A stretch of DNA of 38,197 nt from positions 1 to 38,197 of the forward strand of contig JAAHHN010000042.1 in the NCBI GenBank assembly GCA_010672165.1, written 5' to 3'. The stretch's first letter is position 1. Each line of letters opens with the position of its first letter. A program made the translations under genes and the position numbers. Below the pieces are notes generated by a model that saw only the letters and a program-made list of their open reading frames with translations, ran no database searches and was not told the origin of the DNA. The DNA comes from Spirulina sp. SIO3F2 (GTDB lineage: Bacteria; Cyanobacteriota; Cyanobacteriia; Cyanobacteriales; Spirulinaceae). Shown piece after piece: positions 24,631-33,095 of this stretch.

Positions 24631-27192
24631 ATGACTCGGATTGTCCCCACGGACTTGCGTAACGAGATGAGCCGTTCTTATCTCGAATACGCCATGAGCG
24701 TGATCGTCGGTCGCGCCTTGCCTGATGCCCGCGATGGACTCAAGCCCGTCCATCGCCGTATCCTCTACGCCATGTATGAGCTCGGTCTGACTCCCGATCG
24801 CCCTTTCCGTAAATGCGCCAGGGTTGTTGGGGAAGTGCTGGGTAAATACCATCCCCACGGCGATACCGCGGTTTATGATGCGCTGGTGCGGATGGCGCAA
24901 GACTTTTCCATGCGTAACCCCCTGATTCAGGGTCATGGCAACTTTGGTTCTGTGGACAATGACCCCCCGGCGGCGATGCGATATACCGAGTCGCGGTTGC
25001 AACGTCTGACGGTCGATGCCTTGCTTCAGGATATTGAAGCAGAAACTGTTGACTATGCAGACAACTTTGATGGTTCTCAGCAAGAACCCGTCGTCTTGCC
25101 CTCAAGGATACCCCAATTGCTGCTCAATGGTTCTTCAGGGATTGCGGTGGGCATGGCGACCAATATCCCCCCCCACAATCTGGGTGAGCTGATCGATGGT
25201 TTGGTGACTCTGATCGAAAACCCTGAGGTGACGATCCCAGAATTACGCCAAATCATTAAAGGCCCAGATTTTCCCACCGGCGGGCAAATTCTTGGTCATT
25301 CGGGCATTAAGGACGCCTATAACACTGGGCGCGGCTCAATCACCATGCAGAGCGTGGCGGATATTGAACTGATCGAGCAAACGGGTCGCCCGGATCGAGA
25401 AGCTATTATCGTCACAGAATTGCCCTATCAGGTGAATAAGGCGAGCCTGATCGAAAAAATTGCTGAACTTGTTAATGACAAGCGTCTCGAAGGCATCTCT
25501 GATATTCGGGATGAGAGCGATCGCGATGGTATGCGGATGGTGATTGAACTCAAGCGAGATGCGATCGCTCGGGTGGTGCTCAATAATCTCTACAAACATA
25601 CGCCCCTGCGCTGCAACTTTGGGGCCAATATGCTCTCACTCGTCGGCGGTGAACCTCAACTCCTGGATCTCAAGCATTTCTTGCAGGTCTTTTTGGACTT
25701 CCGGATCGAGACGATCGAGCGACGCACCCGCTACAAACTCCGCAAAGCCGAAGAGCGAGATCACATCCTCCAAGGCTTGCTCATCGCCCAAACCAATTTA
25801 GAAGAGGTTATCCAACTGATTCGAGCCGCTGCCGATACCGCCTCAGCACGAGAGCAGCTTATTGAACAGTTTGGCCTGTCTGTAGCCCAAGCCGATGCGA
25901 TTTTGCAGATGCAACTGCGGCGCTTGACGGCGATGGAGACCGAAAAAATCCAAGCCGAACACGAAGAACTCCAACGCACGATCGCTGATCTCAAAGATAT
26001 CCTGGCTCGGCGGGAGCGGATCGAGGCGATCATTATTGAAGAAGTTACGAAGATTAAGGAAACCCACGCCACCCCTCGCCGTACCACAATTCTCTCTGCC
26101 GAAGGGGAACTGGACGATCTGGATCTGATTGCTAATGAACCGGTAGTCATTCTGCTGACTGAGCAGGGCTATATCAAGCGGATGCCCCTGAACACGTTTG
26201 AAGCCCAAAATCGGGCCACTCGCGGCCGGGCAGGGGCAAAGATCAAAGAAAATGACGCGGTGGAGCATTTCCTCACCTGCTGTGACCACGATACCGTACT
26301 CTTTTTTAGCGATCGCGGTGTTGTTTATTCCCTCAATGCCTACAAAATTCCCACCGCCTCTCGGGCAGCGCGGGGGATGCCCATTGTGCAATTACTGCCC
26401 ATTCCCCGAGAAGAAAAAATTACGTCGATGCTCGGTGTCAGTGAGTTCACCGATGAAGATTATCTAGTGATGCTTACCCGCCAGGGCTTTATTAAGAAAA
26501 CTGCACTGTCGGCGTTTAGTAATATCCGCACCAATGGCTTGATTGCAATTTCCCTTGTCGAGGAAGATCAGTTGCGTTGGGTACGTTTGGCTAAAGCTGA
26601 AGATAGCATCATTATTGGCTCTCGTCAGGGCATGGCGATCCATTTTAAAGCGGATGGTCAGCAGTTACGCCCCTTGGGTCGTGCGACTCGGGGGGTTAAA
26701 GCGATGAAATTGCGGGATGACGACACGCTCATCAGCATGGATATTTTGCCCGCCCAGGTTATTGCCAACTTGGCTGTGAGTGATGAAGAGATCGCCGATG
26801 AGGCAACCGAAACGGATGAGGAAATTCTCAGTAATGATGATAGCCTCTGGGTTTTAGTGGTGACAGCGGGGGGCTTTGGTAAACGGGTTCCGGTGGAGCA
26901 GTTCCGGCTCCAGAATCGCGCTGGCATGGGTGTTAAAGCAATCAAGTTCCGTGCTGAGAATGATGAATTAGTGGCATTGCGGGTGGTCAATGCGGCGGAT
27001 GAGCTGATGCTAATTACCAATCGAGGCATCATCATCCGGCAGGCCAGTAATGCCATTTCACCCCAGTCACGGATGGCGACAGGGGTACGAGTACAGCGTT
27101 TGGATGCAGAGGACTTTATTGCAGCGGTGGCGTTAGTGCCGTTGACGGATGAGGAAGAGGGGAGCGAAGAAGGAACAGGGGAGGAAGAGTAA
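24631..27192 (+). CDS. gyrA: DNA gyrase subunit A
   Basis: Breakage-reunion subunit of DNA gyrase, which introduces negative supercoils with GyrB. The frame is open from a TTG at 24544. ATG 24631 gives [20 protein letters not shown], the usual cyanobacterial start, and a normal length of 853 residues. The catalytic tyrosine is Y118 in [10 protein letters not shown]. The quinolone-pocket region reads [10 protein letters not shown], with Thr where E. coli has Ser83. The tower and coiled coil occupy about 330-490. The GyrA-box-like [12 protein letters not shown] opens the C-terminal DNA-wrapping propeller, with repeats such as [10 protein letters not shown] and [13 protein letters not shown]. 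The protein ends in an acidic tail ([14 protein letters not shown]). It is the only topoisomerase gene in the window and appears monocistronic. Confidence 0.96.
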   Translation: MTRIVPTDLRNEMSRSYLEYAMSVIVGRALPDARDGLKPVHRRILYAMYELGLTPDRPFRKCARVVGEVLGKYHPHGDTAVYDALVRMAQDFSMRNPLIQGHGNFGSVDNDPPAAMRYTESRLQRLTVDALLQDIEAETVDYADNFDGSQQEPVVLPSRIPQLLLNGSSGIAVGMATNIPPHNLGELIDGLVTLIENPEVTIPELRQIIKGPDFPTGGQILGHSGIKDAYNTGRGSITMQSVADIELIEQTGRPDREAIIVTELPYQVNKASLIEKIAELVNDKRLEGISDIRDESDRDGMRMVIELKRDAIARVVLNNLYKHTPLRCNFGANMLSLVGGEPQLLDLKHFLQVFLDFRIETIERRTRYKLRKAEERDHILQGLLIAQTNLEEVIQLIRAAADTASAREQLIEQFGLSVAQADAILQMQLRRLTAMETEKIQAEHEELQRTIADLKDILARRERIEAIIIEEVTKIKETHATPRRTTILSAEGELDDLDLIANEPVVILLTEQGYIKRMPLNTFEAQNRATRGRAGAKIKENDAVEHFLTCCDHDTVLFFSDRGVVYSLNAYKIPTASRAARGMPIVQLLPIPREEKITSMLGVSEFTDEDYLVMLTRQGFIKKTALSAFSNIRTNGLIAISLVEEDQLRWVRLAKAEDSIIIGSRQGMAIHFKADGQQLRPLGRATRGVKAMKLRDDDTLISMDILPAQVIANLAVSDEEIADEATETDEEILSNDDSLWVLVVTAGGFGKRVPVEQFRLQNRAGMGVKAIKFRAENDELVALRVVNAADELMLITNRGIIIRQASNAISPQSRMATGVRVQRLDAEDFIAAVALVPLTDEEEGSEEGTGEEE

Positions 27193-27365
27193 CGTTGGCG
27201 ATGCAATCGTGAGTCTAGCGATCGCCAAGTGGATAAAAATTCATGACCTGTTGAGGTGGCCAACTGCTTAATAGCAGAATTGAATGCCGTTTAAACACAG
27301 CTCATTTGTGTAACTAGTAAGTCATTCTCCATCATTCCCATTTTGCGATCGCGCCCGCTCATCAG

Positions 27366-27395
27366 TTGATAGGAGCGGAAGCAAAGCGCTACAGT
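27366..27395 (+). promoter_or_regulatory. Candidate sigma-70 type promoter for the radical-SAM gene
   Basis: TTGATA (27366-27371) and TACAGT (27390-27395) are separated by 18 bases and lie about 95 bases before the ATG of the radical-SAM gene. No other credible gene or signal was seen in the 298-base gap between gyrA and that gene. Confidence 0.35.
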
Positions 27396-27490
27396 AAATA
27401 GTGTGAAGTTTTATAACAGCTCACTCATCTGAACAGAGTGTGGCTGTCGTATCGCAACATCACGCCCAGCGCCCCTAAGCCTCCCCTCCC

Positions 27491-29074
27491 ATGGCCGAGA
27501 AAATCCTTTACGTCCGTCTGCCCTGTAACCCCATCTTTCCCATTGGTGTGGTGTACCTCGCCGACCATGTCCACAAACAATTCCCCGAGATTCAGCAGCG
27601 GATTTTTGACCTCGGCACTGTCCCGCCCCTCGACTTCAAACCCGCCCTCGATCGTGCCATTGATGGATTTCAACCCACGATCCTGGTCTTTTCTTGGCGA
27701 GATATTCAGATCTACGCACCTGTGGGCGGTCGTGGCGGTAACCCTTTGCAAAATGCCTTCGAGTTTTATTATGCGAAGAATCCCCTGATTCGGCTGCGGG
27801 GTGCATTGGGTGGCGTCAAGGTGGTCAGTGCATATTATGGTGAACTCTGGCGCAACAATCGTCTGATTCGGCGGGGTTTAAAGCGAGCGAGGCGCTATCA
27901 GCAGCGAGTCCGCACGGTGATTGGCGGCGGCGCCGTGAGTGTGTTTTATGAACAAATTCAACGCATGTTGCCCAAGGGCGCGATCGTCTCGGTGGGTGAG
28001 GGGGAAACACTACTCGAAAAACTGCTGCGGGACGAGTCAATCGCCAGTGAGCGGTGTTATGTGGTGGGTGAGGAGCGGCCGCGCGATCGCTTAATTCACG
28101 AAGAACCCAACCCCATCGAAAAAAGCGCCTGTGACTACGGCTATATCCAGTCGATTTGGCCTGAGTTTGACTATTATTTCCAAGCTAACGATTTCTACAT
28201 TGGTGTTCAAACCAAGCGGGGCTGTCCTCACAACTGTTGCTACTGCGTCTACACCGTAGTCGAGGGCAAACAGGTGCGGATTAACCCAGCGGATGAAGTG
28301 GTCAAAGAAATAGCTCAGCTCTACGATCGCGGTATTCGCAACTTCTGGTTCACCGATGCTCAGTTTATTCCGGCACGCAAATTTATGAGCGGTGTTGAGG
28401 AACTGCTAGAGAAGATTATTGCCTCGGGCATGAACGATATTCATTGGGCAGCCTATATCCGCGCCGACAATCTCACGCCCCGGATGTGTGAGCTGATGGT
28501 GCGCACAGGCATGAACTATTTTGAGATTGGTATTACCAGCGGTTCCCAGGAATTGGTGCGCAAGATGCGTATGGGCTACAACCTGCGTCAGGTGTTGCAA
28601 AACTGCCGCGATCTGCGGGCGGCAGGCTTTAATGATGTGGTCTCGGTGAACTATTCCTTTAATGTTATTGATGAGACGTTTGACACGATCCGTCAGACGA
28701 TCGCGTATCACCGGGAACTGGAAGCAATTTTTGGCGCGGATAAAGTGGAACCCGCGATCTTTTTTATTGGTTTACAACCCCACACTCACCTTGAAGGTTA
28801 CGCTTTCAAAAAAGGTGTGCTTAAACCAGGTTATGATCCGATGAGTTTTATGCCTTGGACAGCGCGGAAGCTACTCTGGAATCCGGAACCGCTGGGGTCG
28901 TTTTTTGGGGAAGTTTGTCTCCAGGCGTGGCAACAAAACCCCAATGATTTCGGTCGAGAGGTGATGGCGATTTTGGAAGGTCGGTTGGGGCGATCGTCTT
29001 TAGAGGAAGCGCTCAGTGCACCGATGGATGCGCGGGGGCAGCAAGTGCGGAGGGATTTGGTGGCGCTAACGTAG
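27491..29074 (+). CDS. Radical SAM protein, photosystem II high-light acclimation family
   Basis: A 527-residue cytoplasmic radical-SAM enzyme. The N-terminal 180 residues resemble a B12-binding-like domain (LYVRLPCNPIFPIGVVYLAD, TVIGGGAVSVFY, SVGEGETLLEKLL). The radical-SAM domain starts near 236 and binds the 4Fe-4S cluster through C245, C249 and C252 in RGCPHNCCYCVYT (CX3CX2C). Further family blocks are NFWFTDAQFIPARKF, IHWAAYIRADNLTP, YFEIGITSGSQELVRKMRMGYN and PAIFFIGLQPHTHLE. The wording matches proteins usually annotated as photosystem II high-light acclimation radical SAM proteins in cyanobacteria. The substrate is not known to me, and the name rests on that annotation. A small ORF with a good ribosome site begins 19 bases after the stop and may be co-transcribed. 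Confidence 0.88.
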   Translation: MAEKILYVRLPCNPIFPIGVVYLADHVHKQFPEIQQRIFDLGTVPPLDFKPALDRAIDGFQPTILVFSWRDIQIYAPVGGRGGNPLQNAFEFYYAKNPLIRLRGALGGVKVVSAYYGELWRNNRLIRRGLKRARRYQQRVRTVIGGGAVSVFYEQIQRMLPKGAIVSVGEGETLLEKLLRDESIASERCYVVGEERPRDRLIHEEPNPIEKSACDYGYIQSIWPEFDYYFQANDFYIGVQTKRGCPHNCCYCVYTVVEGKQVRINPADEVVKEIAQLYDRGIRNFWFTDAQFIPARKFMSGVEELLEKIIASGMNDIHWAAYIRADNLTPRMCELMVRTGMNYFEIGITSGSQELVRKMRMGYNLRQVLQNCRDLRAAGFNDVVSVNYSFNVIDETFDTIRQTIAYHRELEAIFGADKVEPAIFFIGLQPHTHLEGYAFKKGVLKPGYDPMSFMPWTARKLLWNPEPLGSFFGEVCLQAWQQNPNDFGREVMAILEGRLGRSSLEEALSAPMDARGQQVRRDLVALT

Positions 29075-29092
29075 ATTAATAGGAGTTACACA

Positions 29093-29239
29093 TTGGCAGA
29101 AAGAGCAAAAGATGGTGAGAAAATAGAAGGTGAGCGAAATCGAGATTTTGAACAAAAATACGTCACCTTAGACTACAGTTTATTTGTTTGGAGTGAGCTT
29201 GAAAAAGTTTTCTGCACCACTAAGAAGTTTGAGGTGTGA
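29093..29239 (+). CDS. Small hypothetical ORF, 48 aa, TTG start
   Basis: A short frame with a canonical ribosome site AGGAG (29081-29085) seven bases before a TTG start. It encodes a charged peptide beginning MAERAKDGEKIEGERNRDFE, continuing QKYVTLDYSLFVWSELEKVF and ending CTTKKFEV. It sits 18 bases after the radical-SAM gene stop on the same strand, so it could be translated from that mRNA. The composition is protein-like, with one Cys and an aromatic/hydrophobic core; no family was recognised. It may instead be the remnant of a longer gene. The 107 bases after it hold nothing I can name. Confidence 0.45.
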   Translation: MAERAKDGEKIEGERNRDFEQKYVTLDYSLFVWSELEKVFCTTKKFEV

Positions 29240-29346
29240 GTGATGGGTTTTGTGAGTTACGTGGGAAGGAAGCTTAAACCATTTTCAGTAGCTTTTTTGC
29301 CTGCGAACGCATTCTATGAGGAGCGCGATCGAGCTACAAGCTACAA

Positions 29347-30030
29347 TTAATCACTGATCCATTTTTTTATAATGCTTAGTAGCCAATCTATCTCAAAATC
29401 GAGAAGGTACGTTCTAATATCAATAGTTTGCTTTCCTGAAACAAAATTGATTTCTGTGCATTTACTTTTCAAAACAGAAGTTAGCTGCTTTTTGTAGATT
29501 ATAATTGGCTTGCTTTTAAAAAAAAGACTCGGTTTTATACTCTTGGCGATATACTGGAGATTTCCATCTAACTGGGGGTTGTTGAGAATGGAAGCATACT
29601 TTTTATCAAAAAATAAACTGTCTCTTCGACTTCTAGGAAGAGACAGATAAATTTTTACGATGTAATCTGATAAATATATGCGCTCTGATTTGTAAATAAC
29701 TTCATCCTCCTTCATTAGGATACTTGAATGCCCTGTGCCTATTAAGCAGGAAGCAAAAAAGAGTGGCCAAACAACAACAAAAACGAGAAAAGAGATAAGT
29801 AATGGAATCTGAAATATTTCAATTAAACCATTAGATTGATGGATTTCAACTATATTCAAAACCTCTCTTAAAAAGACAAAATATGAAAGCATAGAATATG
29901 CCAAGAACACAACCAAGAGTATGGTTGGTCGAATTCGAACATTATCTGGATTTTTCCAGGTCAATCTTACATCTCCACCCAAATCCTCTAATTTAATCCT
30001 GCTTTTAAAGGGGATTTTTATACTCTTCAT
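29347..30030 (-). CDS. AT-rich hypothetical membrane protein, 227 aa
   Basis: I do not recognise this protein. Two strong hydrophobic segments lie at about 36-56 (TILLVVFLAYSMLSYFVFL) and 73-98 (FQIPLLISFLVFVVVWPLFF). They are followed by a soluble C-terminal half rich in Lys, Ile, Ser and Asn, including SDYIVKIYLSLPRSRRDSLFF and a final LLDFEIDWLLSIIKKW. The N-terminal opening KIPFKSRIKLEDLGGDVRLTWKNP may be a short beta domain. Base composition is clearly more AT-rich than the neighbours, with codons such as AAA, ATT and TTT dominating, which suggests recent acquisition. It lies between the radical-SAM gene and a Uma2 gene. The 241-base gap after its start is also AT-rich and without a gene I can support. 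Confidence 0.65.
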   Translation of the reverse strand: MKSIKIPFKSRIKLEDLGGDVRLTWKNPDNVRIRPTILLVVFLAYSMLSYFVFLREVLNIVEIHQSNGLIEIFQIPLLISFLVFVVVWPLFFASCLIGTGHSSILMKEDEVIYKSERIYLSDYIVKIYLSLPRSRRDSLFFDKKYASILNNPQLDGNLQYIAKSIKPSLFFKSKPIIIYKKQLTSVLKSKCTEINFVSGKQTIDIRTYLLDFEIDWLLSIIKKWISD

Positions 30031-30271
30031 ATTTATCTGAAACTATTTTCTCCTTCAACAAAATTGAGATTTCAGTAAGCAAAAGCTTCTTTGAAAAGAT
30101 AGTGAAAATTTAGCTTGTAGAGTTATTATTTTGGTGTCAAGGGGGGTGCAGTGTTGCCACAAAGTACACGAGTGAATAAAACCTTCATCCCACCCACACA
30201 AGCGGAGTAGTTGCAATCTTGATTGGAATGAGTAAGGAGTTTTGGGGGGCGATCGCAACCAAGAAAAAACG

Positions 30272-30823
30272 TTACTCCGGAAGTTCCAGCAACTGCCGCA
30301 CTGGAACTTCCACATCTGGAAACGCGATCGGCTTGATTGTGTCCGTTTGGAGCGTTTGGCAAGTAGCAAAATCCCCCTGTTTAAGATCCTTAAAGACCAT
30401 GAGTTTGCGTCCAGTCACATCAATCACCCAATATTCCCTAATTCCCGCTTGGGCATAGAGCTGGCGTTTAGTTTCGAGGTCGTAGGTCAGGGTAGTGTCA
30501 GCCACCTCAACTAACCAGTAAATGTCTTCAGGATAGGGATGGTGGGCCAGGTAACGGGTATCTGGCAAACATACGATCGCAATATCGGGTTGGGGTTCGG
30601 AGCTGGCCAGGGTGATGAGATGAGCTTCAAAGATTTCAGCTTGACCCCGCATCAGATTCCGCAGGTATTTGACCCCGCGATGGTTCACAAAACGATGCAA
30701 TTCTCCTTCGGGGGACATATCCCAAATTTCTCCATTGATGAGTTCGCAGCGGTGGTGATCCAGAAGCCCTGCTGCTCGCATGTTTTGGTAGTCAGAGACT
30801 GACCATTGGGTGAGGGTACGCAT
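30272..30823 (-). CDS. Uma2 family endonuclease (DUF820)
   Basis: A 183-residue PD-(D/E)XK-fold protein of the Uma2/DUF820 family, which is greatly expanded in cyanobacteria and often linked to mobile DNA; its biological role is unsettled. The expected catalytic layout is visible: E27 and E32 in CELINGEIWDMSP, PD at 79-80 in EPQPDIAIV, E106 in YWLVEVADTTL and K119 in DLETKRQLYAQAGIREYWVID. The C-terminal strands (KLMVFKDLKQGDF, IAFPDVEVPVRQLL) are normal. All key residues are intact. The start ATG at 30823 agrees with the usual length. It is flanked by the AT-rich orphan gene; the 30824-31076 gap has no feature I can support. Confidence 0.92.
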   Translation of the reverse strand: MRTLTQWSVSDYQNMRAAGLLDHHRCELINGEIWDMSPEGELHRFVNHRGVKYLRNLMRGQAEIFEAHLITLASSEPQPDIAIVCLPDTRYLAHHPYPEDIYWLVEVADTTLTYDLETKRQLYAQAGIREYWVIDVTGRKLMVFKDLKQGDFATCQTLQTDTIKPIAFPDVEVPVRQLLELPE

Positions 30824-31109
30824 AATGTGCCATGTTGTTCTGCTGAATCAGATTCAAACGGTAGAATTTTGATGAATTGCCGCTACACGCCGTGCTTCAT
30901 CTTTGGTTGGCTCATATCTATGGTATGGGATTTGTCATTCATCGTCTTCGCGCTAGGGATAACAAACTGTAACGCAATCGATAACAACATTTAGCGATGA
31001 AACTCAGTCTATGATCGTGTAGACCTGTGATCAAATCAACAGAACAGCCGTAGCGCAAGATTATTGCTGACCTTCAGTGGTGCGTTACGCAGGAACAGAA
31101 CCAAACGTG

Positions 31110-32795
31110 ATGATGAATAAACTGACTTCCCTGCTAACCCACCCGACTCACCTTAAGCTTTGGAGCATGGCGATCGCCCTCCTTCCCCTTACTACTCTTC
31201 CTGCCAACGCCTATAGCCAAAAGGATTTACAAACCCTCCTAGATACTAACGAATGCCGTCGCTGCAACCTCACCCAAGCAGATTTATCCGGTCTGGATCT
31301 TAGGGGTGCAAATCTTGAATCTACTGATTTGCGCGGGGCAGATCTCACTGGAACCAATCTAACCGGAGCGCAGCTCCGTTTCGCCAACCTCAACGCCTGG
31401 CCGCTCAACGGTGAAAATGGGCAATACGAAATTTGGACGCAGGCAGAATTAGAGGAACTTGCCGAGGACATTATTAAGGGCAAAATTGCCCCTGAAGAGA
31501 GCCCGGTCTCGCTGGAGTTACTCACGGAACGAAATGCCTGGCCAAAGCCTGATCTAGATGAAGCAGAAGAAGATGAAACTATACCCATTGAAACCGCGTT
31601 GGAAGCGGCAGCAGCTGAGGCGCTAGAAGTCGTAGATGAATCTGAAGTGTCCGATCGCCTCGGGGAATTCGGGATCAATATTCCCATAGCCATTGAGCCG
31701 CCCGAACCGGACACAGATATCGAAATCATTATTGGCCCTGACGGGCAACGTTTAACGATTCCAAAACCCGGTGAACGCTTTTCCACCCGCATTATTCCCA
31801 AACCTTGGCAACCCGGTATTGATAGCATTCCCACTCTACTCACAGGCGCAAACCTCAGCCAGACTGACCTCACACTAGCTGAGTTCCACTATGCCCAGAT
31901 GCAGCAAGTGGACTTGAGAGGGGCGATCGCGCCTCGGGCTGCATTTCGGGGGGCCAACCTAAGTCAGGCTCAGCTCACTCAAGGGAATTTTAGTCAAGGA
32001 GATTTTCTGTTTGCCAATCTCTCTGAGGCTACAATCAAACGGGCCCAACTCACTGCTAGTGATTTTAGTCATGCAGACTTATCCCTCGCACTGTTGACTT
32101 TGGCAGACGGTGATGGTGCAAATTTTACGGATGCCCGTTTGGAGCGTGTCACCGCCCGCGAGGCCATTTTGACCGGAGCGATCGCTTACCATACCGACTT
32201 CTCATTTGCTGACCTCCGCAGTGCTAGCCTTGGTCAAACCAAATTTCTGGGAGCCACGTTTGCCGAAGCCGATCTTCGTCGAGCCCATCTCGATTCCTCA
32301 AATCTCACGGCCGCCAGCCTTGTGGATGCTAACCTCCAGGCCGCTAAGCTCAGCCTTGCCAACTTGAGCCGCAGTAGCTTTGCAGGCGCAAACCTCAAGA
32401 GCGCCTATCTCTTCGGAGCAAATTTAACAGCCGCAGACTTCCAAGGCGCGGACTTATCGGATGTGGTGATGAACCAAGCTGATTTGTCCCAAGCCACAAT
32501 GGTGGGGGCCAATTTTGAATACAGCGACCTGCGGACAACCCGCTGGCGGGATACCAACTGTAGCTATTGCAATCTGCGTGAGGCGAATGTGGCAGGCGGG
32601 CAGTTAGAGCGAACTAATTTTACTGCTGCTAACCTGACCCGTACTGATTTCACCAATACTACTGCTACTGAAGTGGATCTGACCGATGCAATTCAAGTGG
32701 GTATTATTGGCTTTAAACTCCCACATGAACTGGCAGAAACAGAATCATCGCCGGGTGCGCAATTCCCACGTCCGAAGGTTAATGGTTTAGATTGA
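31110..32795 (+). CDS. Exported pentapeptide-repeat protein
   Basis: A 561-residue protein with a signal peptide (MNKLTSLLTHPTHLKLW then MAIALLPLTTLPANA). A first block of A(D/N)LxG-type pentapeptides follows (about 45-92 from the chosen start). A long acidic linker comes next (about 95-245, rich in Glu, Asp and Pro), then a second, much longer repeat block (about 250-535). The repeats should form a right-handed quadrilateral beta helix. Two nearby Cys motifs occur: ECRRCNLTQADL early and NCSYCNLREANV late, each C-x-x-C. The frame extends to a GTG at 31077, but the signal peptide fits better from ATG 31110 or 31113. Location is probably lumenal or periplasmic. The molecular role of such proteins is generally unknown. 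It precedes the second TpsA gene on the same strand by 300 bases. Confidence 0.88.
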   Translation: MMNKLTSLLTHPTHLKLWSMAIALLPLTTLPANAYSQKDLQTLLDTNECRRCNLTQADLSGLDLRGANLESTDLRGADLTGTNLTGAQLRFANLNAWPLNGENGQYEIWTQAELEELAEDIIKGKIAPEESPVSLELLTERNAWPKPDLDEAEEDETIPIETALEAAAAEALEVVDESEVSDRLGEFGINIPIAIEPPEPDTDIEIIIGPDGQRLTIPKPGERFSTRIIPKPWQPGIDSIPTLLTGANLSQTDLTLAEFHYAQMQQVDLRGAIAPRAAFRGANLSQAQLTQGNFSQGDFLFANLSEATIKRAQLTASDFSHADLSLALLTLADGDGANFTDARLERVTAREAILTGAIAYHTDFSFADLRSASLGQTKFLGATFAEADLRRAHLDSSNLTAASLVDANLQAAKLSLANLSRSSFAGANLKSAYLFGANLTAADFQGADLSDVVMNQADLSQATMVGANFEYSDLRTTRWRDTNCSYCNLREANVAGGQLERTNFTAANLTRTDFTNTTATEVDLTDAIQVGIIGFKLPHELAETESSPGAQFPRPKVNGLD

Positions 32796-33095
32796 TTTTT
32801 CTTTGGCAAGAGCAAAAATCTCCCTATCCCAATAACCATAAGCGATTGAGTATGACTTCTAGCTTGGAACCCATGAAACCAAAGTGGAGTCTGACTTTAT
32901 ATGAGGCGCATTGTGACGGCTAGCTATTTACTCTCACCGCCAAAAAATTTACCTGCTCTACATATTTTGTGGTTGTTTTTAAAGTTTCGATAAAGTCTCA
33001 TTTTTTATTCACCATTATTGCTGGTAATAATGCTCAATTAGATGATGAGAAGTGGTTTTGAGGTTGGCGAATCGAGTAGTTCTTATTAGAAGCCT
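32796..33095. other. Leader region of the second TpsA gene
   Basis: A 300-base gap. Just after the pentapeptide-gene stop, GATTTTT (32794-32800) and AAAAATC (32814-32820) can pair as a weak terminator-like stem. Near the middle, CATTATT (33013-33019) and AATAATG (33026-33032) form a 7-base inverted repeat around a 6-base loop, in AT-rich DNA that may hold the promoter or an operator. No gene is seen. Confidence 0.35.
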
